64,000 bases of DNA. Source: Mycolicibacterium mageritense. GTDB lineage: Bacteria; Actinomycetota; Actinomycetes; Mycobacteriales; Mycobacteriaceae. The translations under genes and the position numbers were made by a program. Under the pieces are notes generated by a model. The model worked only from the letters and a program-made list of their open reading frames with translations. It ran no database searches and was not told the DNA's origin. The DNA is taken from contig NZ_AP022567.1 in assembly GCF_010727475.1 (NCBI RefSeq), positions 3,968,001 through 4,032,000 of the forward strand. Reading direction: 5' to 3'. How positions within the stretch are numbered: the stretch's first letter is position 1; every line of letters begins with the position of its first letter. Positions 8,253 to 16,992 of this stretch are shown in pieces.

Positions 8253-8279
8253 GTGGAGTAGCCGGCTACTCCAGCCACC
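8253..8279 (+). promoter_or_regulatory. Proximal dyad motif (LuxR-box-like) of the exported-protein promoter
   Basis: It contains the perfect 18-bp palindrome GGAGTAGCCGGCTACTCC (8255-8272). Exactly 15 bp separate its end from the -10 hexamer TAGCGT (8295-8300). The ATG at 8307 would be the transcription start (leaderless). The dyad is then centred near -43, a classic site for LuxR-type activators. The matching promoter at 11331 has the same 15-bp spacing. Confidence 0.65.
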
Positions 8280-8306
8280 GCCGGGCCACGGCGTTAGCGT
8301 CCGGAC

Positions 8307-8627
8307 ATGAATCGAACACTCATCGCGGGATTGGCGCTTGCCGCTGTGCTGTCGCTCGGGTGGGGGCCGGCGGTCGGCACGGCCCATGCCGACAACCTCG
8401 GACCGTACCAGTGGTGCCCCGGTCAGGACATGGCGTTCTCTCCGCAGACGGGTTCGACAGGACCGGGGCGCGAATTCGTCTGGGACATGAACGTGTGCCA
8501 CACGTTCTGGTTCGTCGACTACGGGAAGGGCAACGTGGCGCGCAACTACCCGCCGCCTCCGGAATCCAATGTATGGGACGGCGACAATCCGCCGCCGAGC
8601 ACCCGGTGCTTCCCGTGGTGCCTGTAG
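8307..8627 (+). CDS. Small exported protein with Cys-rich mature domain
   Basis: A 106-aa protein with a Sec signal peptide (MNRTLIAGLALAAVLSLGWG, cleavage probably after AHA). The mature part holds four cysteines (QWCPGQ, NVCHTF, RCFPWC), likely in two disulfides, plus Pro- and Trp-rich segments ending at the C-terminal CFPWCL. Similar small secreted proteins of unknown function are common in mycobacteria. It probably starts leaderless and is likely controlled by the adjacent LuxR-family regulator through the dyad motif. It is convergent with that regulator, with a 3-bp gap. Confidence 0.8.
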   Translation: MNRTLIAGLALAAVLSLGWGPAVGTAHADNLGPYQWCPGQDMAFSPQTGSTGPGREFVWDMNVCHTFWFVDYGKGNVARNYPPPPESNVWDGDNPPPSTRCFPWCL

Positions 8628-8630
8628 CGG

Positions 8631-11237
8631 TCAGCGTCCCTGCAGGATGGCGATCAGTTCGTCGCGGCTGTTGGCGGCGACACGCTGCGATGCGCGAAAC
8701 AGGTGCCCCTCGACCGAGCGGACCGACATCGTGAGCCGGTCGGCGATCTCCTTGTTGGAAAGGCCTTGTCCGGCAAGGGAGATGATCTCACGCTGGCGCT
8801 CGGTGAACGGCTGCGTCGTGGTCGCGGCCCGCAGCGCGGGCGTCTGGGCGCCCTGGCACAGGGCTGCCAGCCGTTGCGCGGTGGCGGACGCGCTCATCGC
8901 CGCACCCCGCAGGCCCGCGTGCTGGTAGGCGACGACGGCCTGCGCCGCGGCATCGGCGGCAGCGAGGTTGTCGCCGAACTCCTCGTAGCGGTGCGACGTG
9001 GCGAGCAGGGCGGCGCCGTCGCCCGCCGCGAGCGCCGTGGCGTGTGCTGCCGCGGTGGGCGCGCGCGGGCCCTGCACCTGCCGGGCCAGCTCGGCGAGCC
9101 TCGCCGCGGTGGTCGGATCCCCGAACTGCGTCGCGGTCTGCAGCAGCACGACTTCCCACGCCGGCCGGTCGAGCAGGGCCTCGCGTTCCGCGGCGCTGCG
9201 CATGATCGAGACCGCCTGCGACACAACCCCCTCCGCGGCGCACACCCACGCCTCGGCGAGGGCCCGGTACGGATCGAACATGCACGCGTCGGGATCCTGG
9301 GCCCACCACTCGATGCCGTCGAATTCGCGGCGGGCCTCGGCTGCCTGCCCGGCCATCGCGATCACCGTGGTCAACCAGGTCCGCCCGAACGTCTTCACCA
9401 TGCGTCCGCTGCCGCCGCTACCGAGGTAGGCTAGCGCGTCTCGCAACGAACGCCGCGCGTCGTCGAGGGCACCGTGGCTCATCGCCGACAGGCCCACCAT
9501 CACGCGGTGCCACGATTCCTCGAACGGAACGTCGAGCGTGTCGCGCCGGATCCGCGCCACGACAGCGTCCGATCGGGCCAGCGCACCCCCGAGGCGGTAG
9601 CCGTGCGTTTCCTGGAATGCCAACCGGCGCCGTAGATGTCCCGCTTCCGGCGACCGGTCGGCCACAGCGTACCCACGGTTGGCCGCGGACTCGATCGCGT
9701 CGATGCGTCCGAGGTCGCCCTGCCCGGTGACGAACACCCAGGCCAGGAAGATCTTCGCGACGTCGTTGTCCAGCGACGGGGTGTCGGCCGCCAATGCCAT
9801 GTCGACCGCGGTCCTGGAGTGGCCCCGCACCAGCTGGATCAACGGGCGCAGCGCGGTCGCGATCGCCTGTGCGGAGTGATCGTCTGCGGGCAGCAACTCG
9901 AGTTGACGTTCGGCGCTGGTCACCCGCCCGAGAATCAACGTGAAATTCATGGCGCGCAGGATCGCGATCTGCGTCTGTTCGAAACCCGATGCGTGCTCCG
10001 CCTGTTCGGCCAGCACCTCTTCAGCTTCGGCGCCGCGCTCCTGCCACGTGATCGCCATCGCGCGCGCGATGTTGGCCCACGGCCCACCGCCGACGGCGAC
10101 GGCACGTTCCGCGAGGGTCTCGGCGAGCCGATGGTCCAGCAGCTGCATCGCCGCGGCGGCCGCCGCAAGGAGCAGCTCCGAGTCGGGCGTGCGGTCGGAT
10201 TCGATGAGCAGCACTGCGCGCCGGATCAGGTCACGTGGATCCGTCGAGCCTTTCCGGGCCAATTCGACCGCGATGCGGCCGCGTAGCCGTGCCAGGCGCA
10301 GCGAGCCCGTGCGGCGGACCTCGCCGAGCAGCGGATGCGCGAGGCGGACCGATGCGGGCCGCACGCTGGAGTCGACGGCGACCAGGCCCAGCGACTCGGC
10401 CTCTGCGAGCGCGTCGGCGTCCGCGATCGACTCCAACACGGTGGTCTCCAACGGTTCTGCGACCGCGAGGGCGTCGAGCACTTCGTGGACGGAGGCCGGC
10501 ACCTCGGTCATGCGGGCCTCGAGCAACTCTGCCAGCGTCGGTGACAGCCGCGGCTGCCCGTTCCACAACCAGACGCCCGAGTGGCGGGTCACCCGACCGG
10601 CGCTCACCTCGTTGTCGAGCAGGTACCGGAGATAGAGGGCATTGCCCTGGGTGTACTGCCAAAGCCGTTGTGCGCTGAAGGAATCCACCGGTCCGCCGAG
10701 CACATGCTCCACCAGGTCCGCGATCTCTCCCGGCGAGAGCGGTTGCAGTTCAAGGCGTTCCAGGTGCTGGTCTTTCCAGATCGCGGTGATGGCATCGGGC
10801 GGCGACCCGCCCGAGCGGATGGTCAGGATCACCGTCGCGAGCCGCCGTGTGACCAACTGGTGCACCGTGAATGCCGACAGGTCGTCGAGCAGGTGTGCGT
10901 CGTCCACCCCGACGATCACCTCGCCGTGCCCGGCATCGCCGATGAGGCCGTCGATGACTTCACGCACCCGCCGGAGCGGATCCGGGCCGAAGTCGCTGGC
11001 GATGCCGACGAACGCGCCCAGCGGCACGGTCCGCGACGACGCGGTGCCGACGATCCAATGCCTGCGCACGCTCCGGGGACCGCATCCCGCAACGGCTTCG
11101 CGGGCGAGCCTGGTCTTGCCGACGCCTGCCGCGCCGGAGAGAACGACGCCGCGGGCGTGATCGCCGGTCGCCCGGGTGGCGTCGGCAATGATCTGAAGTT
11201 CCTCGGTACGGCCGACCAGCGGCCACCGGTGGATCAC
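8631..11237 (-). CDS. Large ATP-binding LuxR-family (LAL-type) transcriptional regulator
   Basis: An 868-aa regulator. GTG 11237 is chosen because a perfect TAGAAT -10 (11245-11250, minus strand) lies 7 nt upstream, so it is probably leaderless; the open frame extends further upstream without support. The N-terminal AAA/NB domain has LVGRTEELQII, Walker A GAAGVGKT (about residues 34-41) and Walker B VIVGVDDAHLL. A long helical, TPR-like middle follows. The C-terminal LuxR HTH is PFTERQREIISLAGQGLSNK then EIADRLTMSVRSVEGHLFRA. It lies between two exported-protein genes whose promoters share a LuxR-box-like element, its likely targets. Confidence 0.9.
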   Translation of the reverse strand: MIHRWPLVGRTEELQIIADATRATGDHARGVVLSGAAGVGKTRLAREAVAGCGPRSVRRHWIVGTASSRTVPLGAFVGIASDFGPDPLRRVREVIDGLIGDAGHGEVIVGVDDAHLLDDLSAFTVHQLVTRRLATVILTIRSGGSPPDAITAIWKDQHLERLELQPLSPGEIADLVEHVLGGPVDSFSAQRLWQYTQGNALYLRYLLDNEVSAGRVTRHSGVWLWNGQPRLSPTLAELLEARMTEVPASVHEVLDALAVAEPLETTVLESIADADALAEAESLGLVAVDSSVRPASVRLAHPLLGEVRRTGSLRLARLRGRIAVELARKGSTDPRDLIRRAVLLIESDRTPDSELLLAAAAAAMQLLDHRLAETLAERAVAVGGGPWANIARAMAITWQERGAEAEEVLAEQAEHASGFEQTQIAILRAMNFTLILGRVTSAERQLELLPADDHSAQAIATALRPLIQLVRGHSRTAVDMALAADTPSLDNDVAKIFLAWVFVTGQGDLGRIDAIESAANRGYAVADRSPEAGHLRRRLAFQETHGYRLGGALARSDAVVARIRRDTLDVPFEESWHRVMVGLSAMSHGALDDARRSLRDALAYLGSGGSGRMVKTFGRTWLTTVIAMAGQAAEARREFDGIEWWAQDPDACMFDPYRALAEAWVCAAEGVVSQAVSIMRSAAEREALLDRPAWEVVLLQTATQFGDPTTAARLAELARQVQGPRAPTAAAHATALAAGDGAALLATSHRYEEFGDNLAAADAAAQAVVAYQHAGLRGAAMSASATAQRLAALCQGAQTPALRAATTTQPFTERQREIISLAGQGLSNKEIADRLTMSVRSVEGHLFRASQRVAANSRDELIAILQGR

Positions 11238-11244
11238 GCGGCGA

Positions 11245-11250
11245 ATTCTA
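11245..11250 (-). promoter_or_regulatory. -10 element of the LuxR-family regulator gene
   Basis: TAGAAT on the minus strand, 7 nt before GTG 11237. This supports a leaderless start and decides the choice of initiation codon. Confidence 0.5.
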
Positions 11251-11330
11251 ATCCGTTGCCTGCGTGCTTCTTCGCGAAATGACGAAAGGCGAAGGGCGTT
11301 GACCGCGCAAGAGTGCGAACGGAATTGCAA

Positions 11331-11357
11331 CTGGGGTAGTGGCTTACGCCAGTCGCC
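11331..11357 (+). promoter_or_regulatory. Dyad motif (LuxR-box-like) of the lipoprotein promoter
   Basis: Begins CTGGGGTAGTGGCTTACGCC and continues AGTCGCC. It is 24/27 identical to 8216-8242. A TACGGT -10 hexamer at 11373-11378 follows after exactly 15 bp, the same spacing as at 8253-8279. The predicted start near 11385 leaves a leader of about 40 nt with a GGGGAAGG ribosome site. Confidence 0.65.
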
Positions 11358-11424
11358 TGCGCGCGTGGACCTTACGGTCACTCAATCTGACGCGCCACGG
11401 CGCACGAACAAAGGGGAAGGTCAG

Positions 11425-11913
11425 ATGAAGAAGATCCTGGTGGGGATGACGGTATTCGTCGCGGGCGCAGGCGCGGCGGTGGGTTGCTCGAGCGGTGCGG
11501 ACAGCGGCGCTCCGGTGACCCAGGTCGCGGCAGGCGGGGCCGAGGTCAGCACGGGTGGTGCGGCTGAGGTCACCGTCGGTGGCGGCGAACTGGCGGGGCT
11601 CGATCCCGCGTCGGTCACGTGCGTCAGGCAGGGCGGAAAGATCAGCGTCGGCAGCGGTTCGGCGGGCCCGCAGCAGGCGCTGGCCGTCGTGATGACCGAC
11701 GAGGCCACACCGAAAGTCGAGTCGGTGGCCCTCATGGTCGACGGGAACGCGCTCGGCGTCAGCGACATGATGGGGGTCAAGACCGGGTCGGCTGCGGTGG
11801 ACGTCGACGGCGAGACCTACACCATCTCCGGTGAGGCGCAGGGCACCGACATCAAGAACCCGATGGCCGGCATGATCACTAAACCGTTCACCATCAAGGT
11901 GACCTGCAGTTAG
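11425..11913 (+). CDS. LpqH-family (19-kDa antigen type) lipoprotein
   Basis: A 162-aa lipoprotein from ATG 11425 with a strong ribosome site (GGGGAAGG). The signal peptide MKKILVGMTVFVAGAGAAVG ends in a lipobox with Cys21, followed by a Ser/Gly/Ala-rich linker. The globular part contains VTCVRQGGKISVGSG, AVVMTDEATPKVESVALMV and a terminal VTCS, so a disulfide between the two mature cysteines is likely, as in LpqH. Such proteins are surface-exposed and often TLR2 agonists. Transcription is probably driven from the dyad motif at 11331. Confidence 0.86.
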   Translation: MKKILVGMTVFVAGAGAAVGCSSGADSGAPVTQVAAGGAEVSTGGAAEVTVGGGELAGLDPASVTCVRQGGKISVGSGSAGPQQALAVVMTDEATPKVESVALMVDGNALGVSDMMGVKTGSAAVDVDGETYTISGEAQGTDIKNPMAGMITKPFTIKVTCS

Positions 11914-11951
11914 CGCCGATTTGCTTGGGGCGCAACGGGTTTCGCCGGGGT

Positions 11952-12203
11952 TCAGCGGACCCGCGTCAACAGCACCGCCTGTTCGAACGGCAGTCGCGTG
12001 AAAATCGCTTTGATGCCGCCCTTCACGTGCGCCGCCGCCTGGGCGCGGGGCACCACCCGCGGATCGGTGAGTTCGATGGTGCGGCCGTGGCGTCGCATGG
12101 TGGCTCCGCCGGCGGCCTGGATGTTCTTCAGCCAGTCCCGGTTCGGGCCGTAGGTCAGCAGGATCGCCACGCCGTCGTGCGTGCTGAACACCGACAGGGG
12201 TGT
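11952..12203 (-). pseudogene. C-terminal half of a split deazaflavin-dependent nitroreductase-like gene
   Basis: The frame reads TPLSVFSTHDGVAILLTYGP, NRDWLKNIQAAGGATMRRHG, RTIELTDPRVV and ends LPFEQAVLLTRVR, typical of the second half of nitroreductase-family F420/deazaflavin-dependent oxidoreductases (about 130-145 aa). No matching N terminus lies upstream here: the sequence changes character near 12204. The missing half is at 50932-51063 on the same strand. Joining them gives about 127 aa, with GRKSGQPYR directly before TPLSVF. The gene was therefore split by the island. Confidence 0.85.
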
Positions 12204-12215
12204 GAACCACGCGGA

Positions 12216-12342
12216 ATTGCATCGGATGCATGATGTGCTTGGGATGGGATGTCGATGTTCGACATAGGCAGCGTACTCCAGCGCGATGTGCGCGGGGGCT
12301 TCCGAACTGCGGGTTTCTGACGTAGATTGCATGTGATGCACG
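12216..12342. repeat. Pair of 17-nt direct repeats upstream of the integrase
   Basis: ATTGCATCGGATGCATG (12216-12232) and ATTGCATGTGATGCACG (12326-12342) differ at 3 of 17 positions. Each contains inverted TGCAT/ATGCA halves. The first sits just inside the island junction, the second 23 bp before the integrase start. They are candidate recombinase arm sites or operators for the HTH protein. Confidence 0.5.
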
Positions 12343-12365
12343 TTTAGTGCATTGGAAGGTTGGGG

Positions 12366-13487
12366 GTGGTGGGCAGGAAACGTGAGTCGCCGGCGCCGGG
12401 TTCGGCGCATCTGGAGTTGGCGCCTGGTGTGCGGCATCTTCATCCCGAGGACGACATGGTGCGGGCGATGTTGTCGGGGTGGGCCAAGCAGCAGTTGGGT
12501 GGGCGGTTGTGTGCGGAAAACACGGTGAAGGTACGGGCCTCGTGCGTCGGTGAGTTCATCGAGTTTTCGGGAGCGTATCCGTGGGAGTGGACGGCCCGGA
12601 TGATGGATGAGTGGAGCGCACATCTGGTGGGGTCGCTGTCTCGAGCGAAGTCCACGATCCGTCAGAAGCAGGGCGCGGTCCGGCTGTTCTGCAGCTTCAT
12701 CACCTCGCCCTACTACGACTGGCCGACGCAGTGTGAACTATGGTTCGGTGATCACCCGACGCAGATCTGTCACGAGTGGAACACCTCGGCGCATCTTGTC
12801 GACTACGAGGGTGATCCGGGCCGTCGGCCGTTCACCCGCAAGGAGCTTCAAGATTTCCTTGATTGCGCCGACGCGCAGGTCGAGAAGGCTCGCCGGTCGC
12901 GGCGTAAGGGCACGTTGGCCGCCTATCGGGACACGACGATGTTCAAGGTGATGTACGGCTGGGGATTGCGGATCAACGAGCTGTGTCGGCTGGATCTGGC
13001 CGACATGTATCGCAATCCGCACGCTCCCGAATTGGGGCAGTGTGGGTTTCTGCACGTTCGGTACGGGAAGGCCTCGCGAGGGTCGCCGCCCAAGCGGCGG
13101 ACGGTGCCGACGTTGATGCCGTGGGCGGCGGAGGCACTGTTGGACTATGTCAACAACATTCGGCCGTTGTATGAGCCTGGGCAGAAGCAGGCGCTGTGGC
13201 TGACTGAACGGCGCTCGCAGGTGAAGGTGCGGACGTTGACCGGCACCTTCGACGACATCCGGGATGAGGTGGGCCTGGATCGCAAGCTCACCCCGCACTG
13301 TTTTCGGCATTCGTTCATCAGCCACATGACCGAGGACGGCGTGGATCCACGGTTCCTGCAGGAAATTTCCGGTCACCGGTTCGCCAGTACCACCGGCATC
13401 TATACCCATGTCACCGGCGAGTTCATGAACAAGATGCTCACCGACGCGCTGGGGCGGGTGTCCAGCTTCGGAGAGGGACGAGAATGA
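12366..13487 (+). CDS. Tyrosine site-specific recombinase (integrase)
   Basis: A 373-aa recombinase. GTG 12366 is chosen because GGAAGG at 12354-12359 precedes it; TTG 12360 is also open. A SAM-like N-terminal DNA-binding domain (about residues 25-115) is followed by the catalytic domain. The active-site residues are present: Arg in YGWGLRINELCRLDL, His-x-x-Arg in TPHCFRHSFISHM, His in SGHRFASTTGIY and the Tyr nucleophile in GIYTHV. The stop overlaps the next gene's ATG by 4 nt. It is the best candidate for having integrated the island. Confidence 0.92.
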   Translation: MVGRKRESPAPGSAHLELAPGVRHLHPEDDMVRAMLSGWAKQQLGGRLCAENTVKVRASCVGEFIEFSGAYPWEWTARMMDEWSAHLVGSLSRAKSTIRQKQGAVRLFCSFITSPYYDWPTQCELWFGDHPTQICHEWNTSAHLVDYEGDPGRRPFTRKELQDFLDCADAQVEKARRSRRKGTLAAYRDTTMFKVMYGWGLRINELCRLDLADMYRNPHAPELGQCGFLHVRYGKASRGSPPKRRTVPTLMPWAAEALLDYVNNIRPLYEPGQKQALWLTERRSQVKVRTLTGTFDDIRDEVGLDRKLTPHCFRHSFISHMTEDGVDPRFLQEISGHRFASTTGIYTHVTGEFMNKMLTDALGRVSSFGEGRE

Positions 13488-13828
13488 CCGCCGATTACCA
13501 CTGGCATCTGCGCAGGCTGATGGCCGAACGCGGACTGTTCAACACGACAGCGTTGCGGCCACTGCTGGCCGAACGCGGGGTGCAGCTGTCGGCCAGCCAG
13601 GTCTACCGGCTCGTGACCGAGAAACCGGAACGATTGAGCCTGCCCACCCTGGTGGCACTCGTGGACATTTTGGGGTGTGCGATGGACGAGTTGATCGAGA
13701 TCGTGCCCGCCAAAGCTGCCTCGGCGAAGAAGGCCGCCGGGGCACCGGAGGGCAGCAAACCGGTCAGGACGCGTGAACTTGGTGGCCACCGCCCCGTCCG
13801 GGCCAAGATCGTCGACACGGATTCCTAG
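13484..13828 (+). CDS. Helix-turn-helix (Cro/C1-type) accessory protein of the integrase trio
   Basis: A 114-aa protein in an ATGA overlap with the integrase. The HTH runs from LRRLMAERGLFNTTALRPLL through LSASQVYRLVTEKPERLSLP to TLVALVDILGCAMDELIEI, an XRE pattern. A basic Ala/Lys-rich tail follows (KAASAKKAAGAP). Likely roles are control of the integrase promoter or a directionality/architectural factor. The TGCAT-containing repeats upstream of the integrase are possible binding sites. Confidence 0.82.
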   Translation: MTADYHWHLRRLMAERGLFNTTALRPLLAERGVQLSASQVYRLVTEKPERLSLPTLVALVDILGCAMDELIEIVPAKAASAKKAAGAPEGSKPVRTRELGGHRPVRAKIVDTDS

Positions 13829-13836
13829 GCCGGCGG

Positions 13837-16344
13837 ATGCGCGGAGACCCCAGCGAGTTCGTGACGGTGATCGTCACTGCAGTCGGCGCGATCGAGCCGC
13901 ATCTGAGCCACGACGATGTCCGCACCGCGATCGAGGGGATGGGCCTGTCGGCCGCGCAGTTGCAGAGACTGGCCAGAACGCTGCGGCGCGACGGTAGCGT
14001 GCTCACCGGGCCCGCCGGCAGCGACTGCGCCGCCGACATCGAGCCGCTGATCCTGTGTCTGCGCCAACTCGGCGCCCAGCGTGTCCGAGCGCCGCGGTGT
14101 GCCCAGTGCGGCCGCAACGATTCCGAAACCTACTCGCGCAAGCTCAAGAAACGCATCTGCCGAGCGTGCTCGATGCAGGGTTGGCAACCGGCGGTCGGTG
14201 AATGCCCGGGCTGCGGCGCGGTGGACAAGCTGATCTACCGCCCACGGCACGGCGGCGGCCTGTTGTGCCGACGGTGCAAACCCGAACCCGACGTCGACCA
14301 CGCCGCCAAGGTCCGTGACGGTATCGCGCAACTGCGGACCGGGCTGTCGGCCACCGAGATTGACCGGATCGCGTCAGTGTTCGGCACGGCGGTCGCGCAG
14401 CGCGAGCTCAACTGGATCTTGCAGGACACCCCCGGCGTGTTTCGCGGTGAGATCGCCCACCGCTCGGCGGTCTCGGTGCGGCTCGCCGAACAGCTTGTCG
14501 CTGCCGGTGCCGACAATGTGCGACCTCCACAGTGCCCGTTGTGTTTTCGCACCGTGAAGCTCAGCAGCCAGATCGACGGGTTGCGCTGCTGCCATACCTG
14601 CTGGGGTCACCACTTCAGCCGCGGCACCTGTGCTCGTTGCGGTCGCCAGCGTCACCTCATCAATTATCACGGTGCCGGCGAGCGCCTCTGTCACCGTTGC
14701 TTCGAGCATGATCCGGTCAATCATGAGCCGTGTACACGGTGCGGTCGGGTGGACTTCATCAACCACCATGACGGCCAAGCGAAGCTGTGCCGGCGCTGCT
14801 ACCCGGCACCCACCGCGGTCTGCAGCTCGTGTGGACGCACCCGCCCGTGCACCCGCACCCGGACGGGAAAGCCCATCTGCGGCACCTGCTCGGCCAAACA
14901 ACGCCCACCCCAACCCTGTTCGGTATGCGGCAACGTCCGCTCCGTGCACACCCGGACCGACGCCGGTGAGCCGGTGTGTAACCCGTGCGCACGAAGTCGG
15001 GAACCCTGCGCGCGGTGCGGCAAAACCCTGGCGGTCTCGGCGCGGCTTGCCGGGGTCGGTCCGCTGTGCTCGGCCTGCCTACTACGTGAACCCGCCTATT
15101 TCACCGACTGTGTGCAATGCGGTGCCCATGGCCGGACGTATCACCGTGGGCTGTGCCCGGCCTGCGCCTGTCCCGGTGAGCTCCGCGAATTGTTCGCCAA
15201 GGACGGCCAATTGAGCGGCGCCGCGGGCCGCATCGTTGAGGCGTTGCTGCAATGTGACGCCATGCCCGTGCTGCGATGGGTCAGGCGCATGCGATTAAAC
15301 AGTGAATTGCCCGCGCAGCTCGCCGAACTCGGCGACACCCTCAGCCACCACGACCTCGACAACCTCCCGGCCAGCAAGTCCGTGGAATGGTTGCGCAACA
15401 TCCTGGTGACCGCCGAGGTGCTGCCACCCCGCGACCCGTACCTGCACCGCACCGAGCAGTACATCGCGGCCCGGCTGGCCAGCATCGGCAACCGCGACGA
15501 TCGTGCCGCGGTCCGCGCGTTCACCGAATGGAATCATTTGCGCAAACTGCGGGCCCGCGCCGACCAAGGACCACTCAAACGCAACCACGGGCTGGCAGCC
15601 CAGGTCATGGCCGCGTCCATCACCGACTTCGTGTGCGAACTCAACGCGCACGGACTGGCCTTGGCCTCGTGCCGGCAAGAGTTTGTCGACGACTGGTTGG
15701 TGCGCAACCCCACTCGCGGCCAGATCCACCAATTCCTCACCTGGGCGGTCCACCGTGGCTACGCCCACGACGTCGCGGCTCCCGTACCGCAAACCCGCCG
15801 CACCCGCCACACCCTGCCCGGTGACGACGAACGATGGCGCCTGATCCAATACCTGATCGAAGACCCCGACTTGGAGACGCGCGACCGGGTCGCCGGGTTG
15901 CTGGTGCTGCTTTACAGTCAACCCGCCGCCCGGCTGGTCACCCTCAAGGTTGTCGATGTCACCATCACCGAGGACGCGGTCCAACTCACCCTCGGCGCCG
16001 TCCCGCTCACTGTGCCCAGCCCGGTCGACCGCCTGCTCGCCGATCTCGTGCAGCAGCGGCGTGGGTACGCCGCGGTCACCGTGGGCACCAATCCATGGCT
16101 GTTTCCCGGAGGACGTTCCGGTGGGCACCTGTCCGCCAACCAGGTGGGCCTGCGGCTCAAACGAATCGGGATCTCCCCCCGGCTGGCCCGCAACACCGCG
16201 CTGATCGACCTCGCCGGCGAACTGCCCGCTGTCGTGCTCGCCAAGCTCCTCGGCTTCAGCGTCAAACGGGCCGTCACCTGGAGCGAAGAAGCCGGCAACA
16301 CCCGCCCGCGCTACGCCGCCGAGGTCGCCCGCCGCAACACCTGA
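13837..16344 (+). CDS. Zinc-ribbon-array protein with degenerate tyrosine-recombinase-like C terminus
   Basis: An 835-aa protein from ATG 13837, 8 bp after the HTH gene. Residues from about 85 to 450 contain 18 CxxC motifs, i.e. roughly nine zinc ribbons (for example CAQCGRND, CARCGRQR, CTRCGRVD, CSVCGNVR, CVQCGAHG). The C terminus (about 560-835) has the layout of a phage-type integrase: an N-terminal helical domain, then VAGLLVLLYSQPAARLVTLK, NPWLFPGGRSGGHLSANQVG and LAKLLGFSVKRAVTWSEEAG. The His-x-x-Arg box and Tyr nucleophile are not recognisable, so it is probably a non-catalytic DNA-binding partner of the integrase (inference). Confidence 0.8.
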   Translation: MRGDPSEFVTVIVTAVGAIEPHLSHDDVRTAIEGMGLSAAQLQRLARTLRRDGSVLTGPAGSDCAADIEPLILCLRQLGAQRVRAPRCAQCGRNDSETYSRKLKKRICRACSMQGWQPAVGECPGCGAVDKLIYRPRHGGGLLCRRCKPEPDVDHAAKVRDGIAQLRTGLSATEIDRIASVFGTAVAQRELNWILQDTPGVFRGEIAHRSAVSVRLAEQLVAAGADNVRPPQCPLCFRTVKLSSQIDGLRCCHTCWGHHFSRGTCARCGRQRHLINYHGAGERLCHRCFEHDPVNHEPCTRCGRVDFINHHDGQAKLCRRCYPAPTAVCSSCGRTRPCTRTRTGKPICGTCSAKQRPPQPCSVCGNVRSVHTRTDAGEPVCNPCARSREPCARCGKTLAVSARLAGVGPLCSACLLREPAYFTDCVQCGAHGRTYHRGLCPACACPGELRELFAKDGQLSGAAGRIVEALLQCDAMPVLRWVRRMRLNSELPAQLAELGDTLSHHDLDNLPASKSVEWLRNILVTAEVLPPRDPYLHRTEQYIAARLASIGNRDDRAAVRAFTEWNHLRKLRARADQGPLKRNHGLAAQVMAASITDFVCELNAHGLALASCRQEFVDDWLVRNPTRGQIHQFLTWAVHRGYAHDVAAPVPQTRRTRHTLPGDDERWRLIQYLIEDPDLETRDRVAGLLVLLYSQPAARLVTLKVVDVTITEDAVQLTLGAVPLTVPSPVDRLLADLVQQRRGYAAVTVGTNPWLFPGGRSGGHLSANQVGLRLKRIGISPRLARNTALIDLAGELPAVVLAKLLGFSVKRAVTWSEEAGNTRPRYAAEVARRNT

Positions 16345-16472
16345 TGACCCGCGTCGAGCCAGAGTTCTGGTCTGACACGTCGAGGGTGCTCGCCCCGCGG
16401 GGATTGGTGGAGCGAGCACCTCAATTCCCGCAGTATAAGACGGTCGCGCGGCGCCTGCGAGCGGACCGGTAG
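16344..16472 (+). CDS. Possible small protein coupled to the zinc-ribbon gene
   Basis: A 42-codon frame opens at ATG 16344, overlapping the preceding TGA (ATGA), and would encode MTRVEPEFWSDTSRVLAPRG followed by a basic end (KTVARRLRADR). Translational coupling is the only support. No family recognised. Confidence 0.35.
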   Translation: MTRVEPEFWSDTSRVLAPRGLVERAPQFPQYKTVARRLRADR

Positions 16473-16992
16473 AGCCGTTCGGTCGTGCAGCCGGGCGAGC
16501 GAATCAAGTGGGCAAGTCGTGATCTTGCCCGAAGTCGGCAGGGCGTGTCCGGCGAATGTCGTTCTTACGCATGCGATCTGACCGGTTCACCGTTGTCCGT
16601 TGAGGACACCTCGTTGCCCGGCAGGCCTCGGCTGAGTGTTTGGCGGCGACTTTGCCGGGGAACGACTGGGGTCAGCGGTGAGCGCGAGGTCGCACGTGCA
16701 ACTCGCCGTTAGACGCCACTGGAAGGGCGACCTCGGGTTAAGCAGTCAGCACGGTTTTGGTGGCGTCGCACACAGCCGGAGAGGTGGGTGTTCAGTAGCT
16801 GGGCCGGTTGGTCGCGGCGTTGCAGACCGTTGACCGCTCGCTACCGCCATACGATCGTGGTCTGCTTGAGTGCGTCGATGAGGTCGCGGATGGGTGATGG
16901 TGTGCCTCGAGAGCGGTTAGAGTCATCGTTGGCTTGAGCCCACAGGCTGGCAGGTACACCTTGCACGGGTGCCGAGTGAAGGATGCGGCACG
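16473..16992. other. Stretch without a recognised gene
   Basis: About 520 bp between the integrase trio and the next gene. No convincing coding sequence, RNA gene or insertion-sequence remnant was recognised. GAAGGA at 16979-16984 is the ribosome site of the following gene. Confidence 0.5.
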
